NCBI GenBank assembly: GCA_021824845.1
Contig: JAKAJY010000112.1
Coordinates: 1-15,644 of the forward strand
From: an archaeon
GTDB taxonomy: Archaea > Thermoproteota > Nitrososphaeria > Nitrososphaerales > Nitrosopumilaceae
Length of the DNA: 15,644 nt
Reading direction: 5' to 3'
Both the position numbers and the translations under genes were made by a program. Numbering within the stretch: the stretch's first letter is position 1; each line of letters starts with the position of its first letter. The notes below the pieces were generated by a model. The model was not told the origin of the DNA. It saw only the letters and a list, made by a program, of their open reading frames with translations, and did not search any database. This document shows, piece after piece, positions 6,980 to 12,228 of this stretch.

Positions 6980-7897
6980 CTAATACACCGGAGTTAGCCA
7001 GTTGAAATATTTGTCGTTTTTTGCAGACACTATGTCCAAATATGAAGAAACAACCTCTTTTGTGACAACTCCGGGCCTACCAGAGCCGATTTTTTTACCA
7101 TCAATGCTTGTTACTGGAGTTATCTCTGCAGCTGTTCCAGTGAGAAATACTTCGTCTGCCAAATAGATCTCGCTACGCGTGATGGTCTTTTCTGCAATAT
7201 TATAGTCTAGGTCTTGCGCAATCTGCATCACAGAGTCTCGTGTTATTCCCTCTAGCGCAGATGATTCTAGCGGTGGTGTCATGAGGGTGTTGTTTTTTAC
7301 AACAAAAATGTTCTCGCCTGGCGCCTCACTCACATTTCCCTGCAAGTCTAGCAAGATTGCCTCATCGTAGCCGTTTCTTTTGCATTCCTGGGTTGCCAAA
7401 ATAGAGTTCAAATAGTTTCCGCCCATCTTTGCAAGAGGTGGAGTGGATTGGTCACTGAATTTTCTCCAAGATGATATGCCTGCACTAATTCCATTCTTAT
7501 CAAACAAATCACCAAACGGGAACATGAATGCAGCAACATGGGTCGGGGCGTTTTCATTTACGTGCAAGTTGATTCCATATTGCCCAACAAAGTAAAATGG
7601 TCTGATGTAACAAGACTTTTTCATCTTGTTTTTCTTGCACAGTCCAATCATAGCATTGGCTATATCTTTGTTGGAATAATTTAATGAAATTGAATAGAAT
7701 CTTCCCGACTGGCGGAATCTTTTGATGTGGTCATCTAGTCTGAAGATGTAGATGTTTTTTCCATTCCAATATGCACGGATTCCCTCAAAGATGGATGTTC
7801 CATAATGAATCGCATGTGTGGTGATTGGAACGTTTGCCTTGCTTAGTGGAATGAACTCACCATCAAACCAAACAAATTCAGAAATGTCAAATTTCAT
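6980..7897 (-). CDS. ilvE: Branched-chain amino acid aminotransferase (class IV PLP)
   Basis: Transfers the amino group between glutamate and the 2-oxo acids of valine, leucine and isoleucine, the last step of their synthesis, in the cytosol. The 305-residue protein has the fold-type IV signatures: HYGTSIFEGIRAY near the N-terminus (31-43), the PLP-binding lysine K157 in PLAKMGGNYLNS, E191 in GNVSEAPGENIF, LEGITRDSV (215-223) and TGTAAEITPV (253-262). Length and positions match E. coli IlvE (K159, E193). It starts with ATG; 26 bases separate it from the upstream gene stop. An AT-rich stretch there could be a weak promoter, but read-through from the nucleotidyltransferase gene is equally possible. 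D-amino acid aminotransferase or ADC lyase is less likely given length and motifs. Confidence 0.93.
   Translation of the reverse strand: MKFDISEFVWFDGEFIPLSKANVPITTHAIHYGTSIFEGIRAYWNGKNIYIFRLDDHIKRFRQSGRFYSISLNYSNKDIANAMIGLCKKNKMKKSCYIRPFYFVGQYGINLHVNENAPTHVAAFMFPFGDLFDKNGISAGISSWRKFSDQSTPPLAKMGGNYLNSILATQECKRNGYDEAILLDLQGNVSEAPGENIFVVKNNTLMTPPLESSALEGITRDSVMQIAQDLDYNIAEKTITRSEIYLADEVFLTGTAAEITPVTSIDGKKIGSGRPGVVTKEVVSSYLDIVSAKNDKYFNWLTPVY
6986..6990 (-). promoter_or_regulatory. Ribosome binding site for the TTG start at 6978
   Basis: On the minus strand CGGTG lies within the last codons of ilvE, 7 nt before TTG at 6978. GGTG is part of the archaeal Shine-Dalgarno (GGAGGTGA). It supports a TTG start one base after the ilvE stop. 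Confidence 0.45.
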
Positions 7898-7923
7898 AGC
7901 CTGTTTTCAAATATGGCATTAAT

Positions 7924-8523
7924 CTATCTTGTCTTGAGGCCCGCCTTTGGGAATTTCATTCCCGCAATTCGTGTGGTCATGTCTGGGGAGCTTGCATATT
8001 TTTCTATAACATCCCAGTTTTCCTCAATTATTTTTGCAACCTGTTCTGGAACATCGTCTTTCCAATTGGTCTGATTTCCTTTTACTGATTCGTATAGTTT
8101 ATCTTTAACAGATGATGCAGAGATTGCCTTTCTTGTGCCTATTCGAGGATTGAGTCTGTATGCTTTGAGCATCAGTCCCTCTGTTTTATCGCCAGTGTAT
8201 GTGTAATAGTCCTTGTCTACTCCGCTCAGAATTTGGGAACGCAGTTTCCATGAATATGGTGATATGATCGGCGGAAAGTATCTGTAGAATGGTGCATGAA
8301 ATGTATAGTTTGATGAAACTCGAATGGAATCACCAAATACCGACACTAACATTTTCTTTCGTATCTCATAACTAAAGGGAAAGCTCTTACTGTTGATCTC
8401 TATACCATGATCCAAAAAAACAACTGGCATCACTATGACATTGTCTTTTTTCAGATCGTTGATAATTTCCACATGTGCGTTTGTCAGTGGATTTAGATGT
8501 GCAAGATAGATTGCAACGCTCAA
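7924..8523 (-). CDS. Nucleotidyltransferase-superfamily protein with a divergent HxGH site
   Basis: A 199-residue protein that looks like a member of the cytidylyltransferase/NMN adenylyltransferase (HUP) superfamily. Its N-terminus has a strand followed by HLNPLTNAHVEII (9-21), aligning with the family pattern PxHxGH, and residues 134-140 (ISASSVK) resemble the C-terminal ISxTxxR motif. The glycine of HxGH is replaced (TNAH), and the basic and phenylalanine residues of GRFQPFH are missing, so substrate and activity cannot be named. The start is TTG at 8523; the catalytic motif begins at residue 9, so no later start is possible. A TATA-like element on the minus strand near 8546-8555, about 27 bases upstream at the tRNA-Pro 3' end, could give a leaderless mRNA. 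It is first in the minus-strand row leading to ilvE. Confidence 0.78.
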   Translation of the reverse strand: MSVAIYLAHLNPLTNAHVEIINDLKKDNVIVMPVVFLDHGIEINSKSFPFSYEIRKKMLVSVFGDSIRVSSNYTFHAPFYRYFPPIISPYSWKLRSQILSGVDKDYYTYTGDKTEGLMLKAYRLNPRIGTRKAISASSVKDKLYESVKGNQTNWKDDVPEQVAKIIEENWDVIEKYASSPDMTTRIAGMKFPKAGLKTR

Positions 8524-8557
8524 ACGAATTGAGTACTTTTTGGCTCTATTTCAAATG

Positions 8558-8631
8558 TGGGGACGATGGGACTTGAACCCATGATCTCCAGCGCCCGAGG
8601 CTGGCAGTATACCAAGCTAACCTACGTCCCC
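8558..8631 (-). tRNA. tRNA-Pro (anticodon CGG)
   Basis: The minus strand folds as a cloverleaf. The acceptor GGGGACG pairs fully with CGTCCCC. The anticodon stem CCAGC/GCTGG is perfect, with loop CTCGGGC (anticodon CGG, G37 as usual for proline). The T arm ATGGG-TTCAAGT-CCCAT is perfect. The D stem is weak, with a G-U pair and a mismatch. The discriminator base is A and no CCA is encoded. No intron is visible. It lies 36 bases after the FNR-like gene on the same strand and appears to have its own TATA box. Confidence 0.95.
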
Positions 8632-8652
8632 GATGCTGGGACAAAACCAAAC

Positions 8653-8660
8653 AATATTAC
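8653..8660 (-). promoter_or_regulatory. TATA box for tRNA-Pro
   Basis: GTAATATT on the minus strand, centred about 25 bases before the first tRNA base, is the right place for an archaeal promoter. It sits between the FNR-like stop and the tRNA. Confidence 0.5.
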
Positions 8661-8667
8661 TTTTGAG

Positions 8668-9525
8668 TTATCCGTATGATTCGTATTTGACTTCAAAGCC
8701 ACCGTCTGGGCGCTTGTTTCTTTCCGTGACAAATCCTTTTGCGGAAAGATAATCCATACAACCATCGATTGTTCCCTGCCAACCACAAATGTAAAACATT
8801 GTGTTCTGTGGAGTTACTCGCTCACCAATCATCTGCTCTAGAGGTGATGGTTCTCCATCCTTTGATCTTAGAAATGTCTCTACTCTTCCTGTTTGCCCAC
8901 TCCAAGAGCGATTGAACCATTCCTGTGGTCGGCTAATTGCTGCTCTGTATCTAAAGTTCCACTTGTCGCGTCCCTTGTCAATGCTTTCCATCTCTAGATT
9001 AGTGAAAAGCTCCTTGTAGCTAAGCTCATCAATATAGCTAGCACCGTGTAGTGCTACTATCTCTCTTTTATCGCCTGTTGCATGTAGGTGTTGTGCAAAG
9101 CTCACAAATGGTGCAATTCCGGTTCCTCCACCAAGACAAACGATTCTTCGTTCGTCCTTTTCCCCATTTGGAAGTTTATCATTAATTAGTAATGCCGCAC
9201 CTGTTGGCTTTATCCAAGTTATTTCATCTCCTTCCTTTGCATTAAACAGCTGAGTGGTGAGTCTTCCGGGAAGTGGCTTTCTTACCCAACGTATTACAAG
9301 CTCAATGTATTTTTTGTTCTCTGGGTGTGATGCAATGGAATATGCTCTTCTGATTACTTTGCCCTCACTTGGTACATTCATTCCAATTGTCAAAAACTGT
9401 CCTGCCTTGTACTCTGGAATTGCTCCGTCATTTGGAACTAGTCTGAAAATTGCTAGGTCTTCTTTTAGTAATTGAACATAAGTAATGGTCGCCTTGTTTT
9501 CTACTACCACATCAAGACCTGTCAC
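8668..9525 (-). CDS. Ferredoxin/flavodoxin-NADP reductase-like flavoprotein
   Basis: FAD-dependent reductase that most likely passes electrons between NADP(H) and ferredoxin in the cytosol. The 285-residue protein shows the FNR fold in order: FAD-binding RAYS (60-63), the FAD phosphate-binding region PGRLTTQL (86-93), the NADP pyrophosphate loop GGGTGIAPF (132-140) and the CG motif in YICGWQGTID (245-254). It is longer than the minimal bacterial Fpr through inserts around 180-235. No [2Fe-2S] domain is fused. The start is GTG at 9525; an overlapping ATG two bases upstream runs straight into a stop. A TATA-like element 24 bases upstream suggests a leaderless mRNA. It stands alone between two tRNA genes. 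The electron partner is unknown. Confidence 0.88.
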   Translation of the reverse strand: MTGLDVVVENKATITYVQLLKEDLAIFRLVPNDGAIPEYKAGQFLTIGMNVPSEGKVIRRAYSIASHPENKKYIELVIRWVRKPLPGRLTTQLFNAKEGDEITWIKPTGAALLINDKLPNGEKDERRIVCLGGGTGIAPFVSFAQHLHATGDKREIVALHGASYIDELSYKELFTNLEMESIDKGRDKWNFRYRAAISRPQEWFNRSWSGQTGRVETFLRSKDGEPSPLEQMIGERVTPQNTMFYICGWQGTIDGCMDYLSAKGFVTERNKRPDGGFEVKYESYG

Positions 9526-9544
9526 ATGACGGTTAAATATTTTA

Positions 9545-9552
9545 TGTTAAAT
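9545..9552 (-). promoter_or_regulatory. TATA-like box for the FNR-like gene
   Basis: ATTTAACATAAA on the minus strand is centred about 24 bases upstream of the GTG start at 9525. This matches a leaderless archaeal promoter. A second AT-rich block at 9533-9541 is too close to the start to serve. Confidence 0.4.
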
Positions 9553-9613
9553 GATAGTCAAATTTCTTTTCTCCAGCTAAACGTTAATAATCAATCTGAA
9601 AACTTGAAAGACG

Positions 9614-9631
9614 ACCAGATCTATTTCTGGT
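9614..9631 (+). repeat. Short inverted repeat ahead of tRNA-Ala
   Basis: ACCAGA and TCTGGT form a perfect 6-bp hairpin with a 6-nt loop, followed by TTTT, ending 5 bases before the tRNA-Ala gene. It lies where the tRNA promoter or initiation region should be. No plus-strand gene upstream would need a terminator here. The role is unknown. Confidence 0.4.
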
Positions 9632-9636
9632 TTTGT

Positions 9637-9710
9637 GGGCCGGTCGTCTAGACTGGTAGGATACGCCCTTGGCATGGGTGAGATCGAGGGTTCAAATCCC
9701 TCCCGGTCCA
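9637..9710 (+). tRNA. tRNA-Ala (anticodon GGC)
   Basis: Clear cloverleaf. The acceptor GGGCCGG pairs with CCGGTCC and includes G3-U70, the identity pair of tRNA-Ala. The anticodon stem CGCCC/GGGTG closes loop TTGGCAT (anticodon GGC). The T arm GAGGG-TTCAAAT-CCCTC is perfect. The discriminator is A and no CCA is encoded. No good TATA box is visible at the expected distance. Its 3' end is one base from the stop codon of the convergent HEAT-repeat gene. Confidence 0.96.
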
Positions 9711-9711
9711 C

Positions 9712-10263
9712 TTACAAATTATTTCTGGCAAAAACCGCAAGCCTGCTTATCTCAGGATCGCTCTGCTTTACAAGCACGTCTAGTTTTGATATTAAGAACT
9801 TGTCCTTGATGTCTATTGCGGACTTGATTGCGCTTTTTATGACTTCAATGTTGGGATCATCTAGGCATTTTTGTATTGCAAAAGATGCCTCGCCTGCTCT
9901 TAAATAACCCAAAGCCCCCACCGCACAAGAGCGCACCATCGCACTCTGATCCTCGGTAAGCTGAATGATTCTTGAAATTGCTTTTCTCTCATTTCTGTTT
10001 GCCAAGACAAGAGCGCAATAACCGCGAATGTTCTTGTCTCTGCTTTTTAGGCCTTCCAGCAAAGCCTCCGATATGTCATTCTCATTTAATAGCAAGGCGC
10101 TAAACACCTCACCTCTTATCTCAATGTCCTCATCTCCTAGTCCTGAAACTATTATCTCAAGGGCTTTGGGATCCGTCATGCATGATGCTGATTCTATGAT
10201 TTTGATTTTTTCTTCCTTTGAGCCACTCTGCATGGTTTTTCTGATCTGCTCAAGCAAAGTCAT
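9712..10263 (-). CDS. HEAT-repeat protein, function unknown
   Basis: A 183-residue protein made almost entirely of short helical pairs of the HEAT/PBS-lyase type, about five repeats. Recurrent patterns include DPKALEIIVSGLGDEDIEIR, ISEALLEGLKSRDKNIR, RKAISRIIQLTEDQSAMVR and FAIQKCLDDPNIEVI: a small-residue helix, then a D-x-[ED/NI]-[IVL]-[RK] turn. Such proteins are scaffolds for protein-protein contacts; no catalytic residue can be assigned. The start is ATG with a TATA box about 24 bases upstream, so the mRNA is probably leaderless. It is divergent from Alba over an 84-bp region that holds both promoters. At its 3' end the stop is one base from tRNA-Ala on the opposite strand, with no T-tract before it. 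Confidence 0.85.
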   Translation of the reverse strand: MTLLEQIRKTMQSGSKEEKIKIIESASCMTDPKALEIIVSGLGDEDIEIRGEVFSALLLNENDISEALLEGLKSRDKNIRGYCALVLANRNERKAISRIIQLTEDQSAMVRSCAVGALGYLRAGEASFAIQKCLDDPNIEVIKSAIKSAIDIKDKFLISKLDVLVKQSDPEISRLAVFARNNL

Positions 10264-10282
10264 TCTTTTTGTGTTGGGTATA

Positions 10283-10290
10283 GTTAATAA
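10283..10290 (-). promoter_or_regulatory. TATA box for the HEAT-repeat gene
   Basis: TTATTAAC on the minus strand is centred about 24 bases before the ATG at 10263, as expected for a leaderless archaeal transcript. It shares the 84-bp divergent region with the Alba promoter. Confidence 0.5.
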
Positions 10291-10317
10291 GAAATTTTTG
10301 AATAATTTCGTTTTTAG

Positions 10318-10327
10318 CTTTAAATTA
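10318..10327 (+). promoter_or_regulatory. TATA box for alba
   Basis: CTTTAAATTA is centred about 25 bases before the Alba ATG at 10348, so transcription should begin at or next to the start codon. GAGGG lies one base before the ATG, too close for a working Shine-Dalgarno. GCATGT occurs twice 13 bp apart (10333-10338 and 10346-10351), the second copy spanning the start codon. Confidence 0.55.
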
Positions 10328-10347
10328 TCGATGCATGTTTAGAGGGC

Positions 10348-10635
10348 ATGTCCGAAAACAGAGACGTAATTTTCATTGGCAAGAAGCCATTGATGGCGTA
10401 TGTAACATCTACGCTTATTCAATTAGCTAATCTTCCATCAGTGCATATCAAAGCCAGAGGACTAAGCATTGGACGTGCAGTGGATGTAGCACAAATCATC
10501 TCACGCAAAACCGAAAATGCAGGATATTCTATTGGCCAAATAAAGATAGGCTCTGAACAACTCGAATCCAAAGACGGCAAGTCACGAAACGTATCCACGA
10601 TAGAAATCGAAGTAAAGAGAAACACCTCATCTTAA
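10348..10635 (+). CDS. alba: Alba family DNA/RNA-binding chromatin protein
   Basis: Small basic protein that coats DNA and RNA as dimers in archaea and shapes chromatin and RNA stability. The 95 residues match Alba from end to end: FIGKKPLMAYV (9-19) with K12 and K13 in the place of the nucleic-acid-binding lysines (K16 and K17 in Sulfolobus), the KARGLSIGRAVDVA helix region (35-48), and the hairpin ending in VSTIEIEVKR. Acetylation of the first of these lysines is known in Sulfolobus; whether it occurs here is unknown. The start is ATG just downstream of a good TATA box, probably leaderless. A hairpin with a T-run follows the stop. Monocistronic by context. Confidence 0.95.
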   Translation: MSENRDVIFIGKKPLMAYVTSTLIQLANLPSVHIKARGLSIGRAVDVAQIISRKTENAGYSIGQIKIGSEQLESKDGKSRNVSTIEIEVKRNTSS

Positions 10636-10660
10636 GATGTTTCTTTACTTGGACTTTTTT
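10610..10660 (+). terminator. Hairpin plus T-run terminator after alba
   Basis: AAGTAAAG (10610-10617) pairs with CTTTACTT (10643-10650). AAACA (10620-10624) pairs with TGTTT (10638-10642), leaving a 2-nt bulge and a 13-nt loop. A run of six T follows at 10655-10660. The stem includes the last codons and stop of alba. The T-run alone would be a usual archaeal terminator; the hairpin may also protect the mRNA end. The convergent gene ends just beyond. Confidence 0.55.
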
Positions 10661-10662
10661 AT

Positions 10663-11526
10663 TTATTCACTTTTGTAGCGATTCTCAAGATTTCGAAATT
10701 TTGATAATTCTACTATGTCATTGAATTTATCAAAACTCACTACATTTTTTCTAAGTTTTGCAGTCGTGCCTGACTTTTTTAGCTCCTTTAGGATGGCAAG
10801 CGATGCATACGTGTTTGCATACAGGACAGAAAGCGGATACAAGATTATCTTAAAGCCCATTTTGTGCAACTGCTTTGCGGAAAGAATAGGTGTCGCCCCA
10901 CCCTCTATCATGTTTGCAACAAGCGGCGCTTTGATCTCTTTTCCAATTTTTCTCATCTCATCTATTGTTCTTGGGGCTTCAACAAACACTGCATCGGCGC
11001 CAATTTTTTTGTAATGTTTGGCTCGTTCTATTGCTTCGTCTAACCCCTTTGTGGCGCGCGCATCTGTTCTTGCAACTATGATAAAGTCCTTGTTCTTTTT
11101 GGCATCGACTGCCGCTTGTAATTTTTCGGAATATTCCTCTTTTTCAATAACCTCTTTTCCTGCCATGTGGCCGCATCTTTTTGGCCATCTCTGATCCTCA
11201 AGAAAGATTCCAGAAGCACCGGCTGCCTGTAGTTCATTTACAAGCTTCCAAACACTAAGTGCATTCCCATAACCTGTATCAGAATCAACTATTACTGGAA
11301 CGGAAACTGCTCTGCATATTCTCCTTGCATTTTCTAGAGTTTCGGTTGCACCGATGAATCCATAGTCTGGCATTCCAAACAATGTGGCGGAGGTACCATA
11401 ACCTGTTTGAAACATTGCCTCAAATCCAATCTTTTGCGCAATTTTTGCCCCGATTGCGTCATAAACACCAGGAATAACAAGTGGCTTTGCTGGATCGTTG
11501 ATTAACTGCTTTAGCGTTTTCAACAA
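10663..11526 (-). CDS. Isocitrate lyase/PEP mutase superfamily enzyme, (methyl)isocitrate lyase-like
   Basis: A 287-residue TIM-barrel enzyme of the PEP mutase/isocitrate lyase superfamily. Metal-site residues are visible in VDSDTGYG (D81, D83), LEDQ (E110, D111) and ARTD. The lyase signature KRCGH with catalytic C118 is intact (116-120), as in 2-methylisocitrate lyase PrpB, which releases succinate and pyruvate. PEP mutases and oxaloacetate hydrolases usually lack this cysteine motif, so a C-C lyase is preferred. The true substrate is uncertain, and no citrate synthase-like or other methylcitrate gene is in the window. Two TTG codons stand in tandem at the start (11526 and 11523); the second fits the TATA spacing better. 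The PadR-type gene lies 78 bases upstream on the same strand. Confidence 0.87.
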   Translation of the reverse strand: MLKTLKQLINDPAKPLVIPGVYDAIGAKIAQKIGFEAMFQTGYGTSATLFGMPDYGFIGATETLENARRICRAVSVPVIVDSDTGYGNALSVWKLVNELQAAGASGIFLEDQRWPKRCGHMAGKEVIEKEEYSEKLQAAVDAKKNKDFIIVARTDARATKGLDEAIERAKHYKKIGADAVFVEAPRTIDEMRKIGKEIKAPLVANMIEGGATPILSAKQLHKMGFKIILYPLSVLYANTYASLAILKELKKSGTTAKLRKNVVSFDKFNDIVELSKFRNLENRYKSE

Positions 11527-11540
11527 AAAATATGATCAAT

Positions 11541-11552
11541 TTTATTATTTAT
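11541..11552 (-). promoter_or_regulatory. TATA-like box for the lyase-family gene
   Basis: AAATAATAAA on the minus strand is centred 20-25 bases before the tandem TTG codons. It suggests a separate promoter rather than only read-through from the PadR gene. The surrounding 78 bp is very AT-rich, so exact placement is uncertain. A T-run on the minus strand at 11571-11577 may end the PadR transcript. Confidence 0.4.
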
Positions 11553-11604
11553 CATTATCTGCCACAATTAGAAAAAATATTCATATGAACAATTAACTCT
11601 GCTT

Positions 11605-12111
11605 TTAGTCTATTTTGATCTCTTTTCCCTGTTTGGATTCTTGAGTGTCTAGTTTTTGTAGCTCGCTTTGAAGGAATTTACGGTATTTTTGCATTTCATC
11701 CTTTGTCATCTTGGATACATTTGATGAAAGTAGTGCTCCCATCATATTCATTCTCTCAATTAGGTCCATGGCGACAAACCTGCCTACATTTTTGACTCGC
11801 ATCAGAACATCCAGTTGATTTTTTATTATTTTGTTTACTATCTCCAAGTCGTCTGATGTTGCCTTACCTTTCTTTGTGATCTGATACTTGCCGTCCTTGG
11901 TTTCCTCGATTAATCCTTCGTCTAATAGTCTGCCCAATAATGGATAGATAAGGCCAGGTGATGGTTTCCACATTCCATCACTTTGTAAGTCTGCTGCATC
12001 GATGATCTCTTTTCCAGTGTGTGGTTTTGTATTGAGCAATTCCAAAATGTAGTATCTTGAGAATCCACGTGGAACTGCACTGCCTACTCGTTGAAACCAC
12101 TGGCTTGCCAT
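11605..12111 (-). CDS. PadR-family winged-helix transcriptional regulator
   Basis: DNA-binding regulator. The N-terminal winged helix shows the PadR pattern: YYILELLNTKPHTGKEI, then WKPSPGLIYPLLGRLLDEGLIE, then a short wing KDGKYQITKKGK. A helical C-terminal part (about 88-155) should form the dimer interface. PadR proteins are usually repressors of nearby genes and of themselves; the effector cannot be read from sequence. I start at ATG 12111 (168 residues), because it lies 26 bases from the TATA centre; a GTG one codon earlier (12114) is also possible. A perfect 14-bp palindrome sits between TATA box and start, which suggests autoregulation. It is divergent from the succinate dehydrogenase operon and upstream of the isocitrate lyase-family gene. 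Confidence 0.92.
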   Translation of the reverse strand: MASQWFQRVGSAVPRGFSRYYILELLNTKPHTGKEIIDAADLQSDGMWKPSPGLIYPLLGRLLDEGLIEETKDGKYQITKKGKATSDDLEIVNKIIKNQLDVLMRVKNVGRFVAMDLIERMNMMGALLSSNVSKMTKDEMQKYRKFLQSELQKLDTQESKQGKEIKID

Positions 12112-12134
12112 CACCAGTGATATCGCTAGCGATA
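12110..12134. promoter_or_regulatory. Two abutting inverted repeats, probable PadR operator
   Basis: TATCGCTAGCGATA at 12121-12134 is a perfect 14-bp palindrome. Directly beside it, sharing one base, ATCAC-CA-GTGAT (12110-12121) is a second inverted repeat that reaches into the PadR start codon. Together they fill the space between the PadR TATA box and its start, where a bound dimer would block initiation. That PadR itself binds here is inference. Confidence 0.6.
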
Positions 12135-12141
12135 AATATAA
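12133..12141 (-). promoter_or_regulatory. TATA box for the PadR gene
   Basis: TTATATTTA on the minus strand, centred about 26 bases before ATG 12111 and 23 before GTG 12114. Its inner edge overlaps the 14-bp palindrome by two bases. Confidence 0.6.
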
Positions 12142-12192
12142 GAATTATGCGTGATAGTTCTGTTATTTATTCGGCTGATTTTCTTTTGAATA

Positions 12193-12200
12193 CATATTTA
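12193..12200 (+). promoter_or_regulatory. sdhA: TATA box for the sdhACDB operon
   Basis: CATATTTA, centred about 32 bases before the sdhA ATG, predicts a very short leader of roughly 6 bases. TTTTTTAAAG at 12206-12215 is closer to the start but gives poor spacing. No Shine-Dalgarno precedes the ATG. Confidence 0.5.
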
Positions 12201-12228
12201 TCCGATTTTTTAAAGTTCAAAGTAGCAG

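Noticed and set aside
6980..7897. The aminotransferase as a replacement for the WbpE step of sugar synthesis
   Set aside because: It has all class IV branched-chain aminotransferase signatures; sugar aminotransferases of this pathway are of a different fold (type I).
9551..9599. Possible C/D box RNA: ATGATAG and CTGA about 40 bases apart
   Set aside because: The C box has a mismatch, no internal D'/C' boxes are visible and no terminal stem forms.
8558..9710. Possible integrative element using tRNA-Pro or tRNA-Ala as attachment site
   Set aside because: No duplicated tRNA 3' end, integrase or foreign-looking gene is present between or beside the tRNAs.
11580..11589. TTCATATGAA palindrome after the PadR gene as a terminator hairpin or operator
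   Set aside because: It has no loop, is entirely AT-rich apart from two G-C pairs, and lies in a very AT-rich spacer where such short symmetry arises easily.
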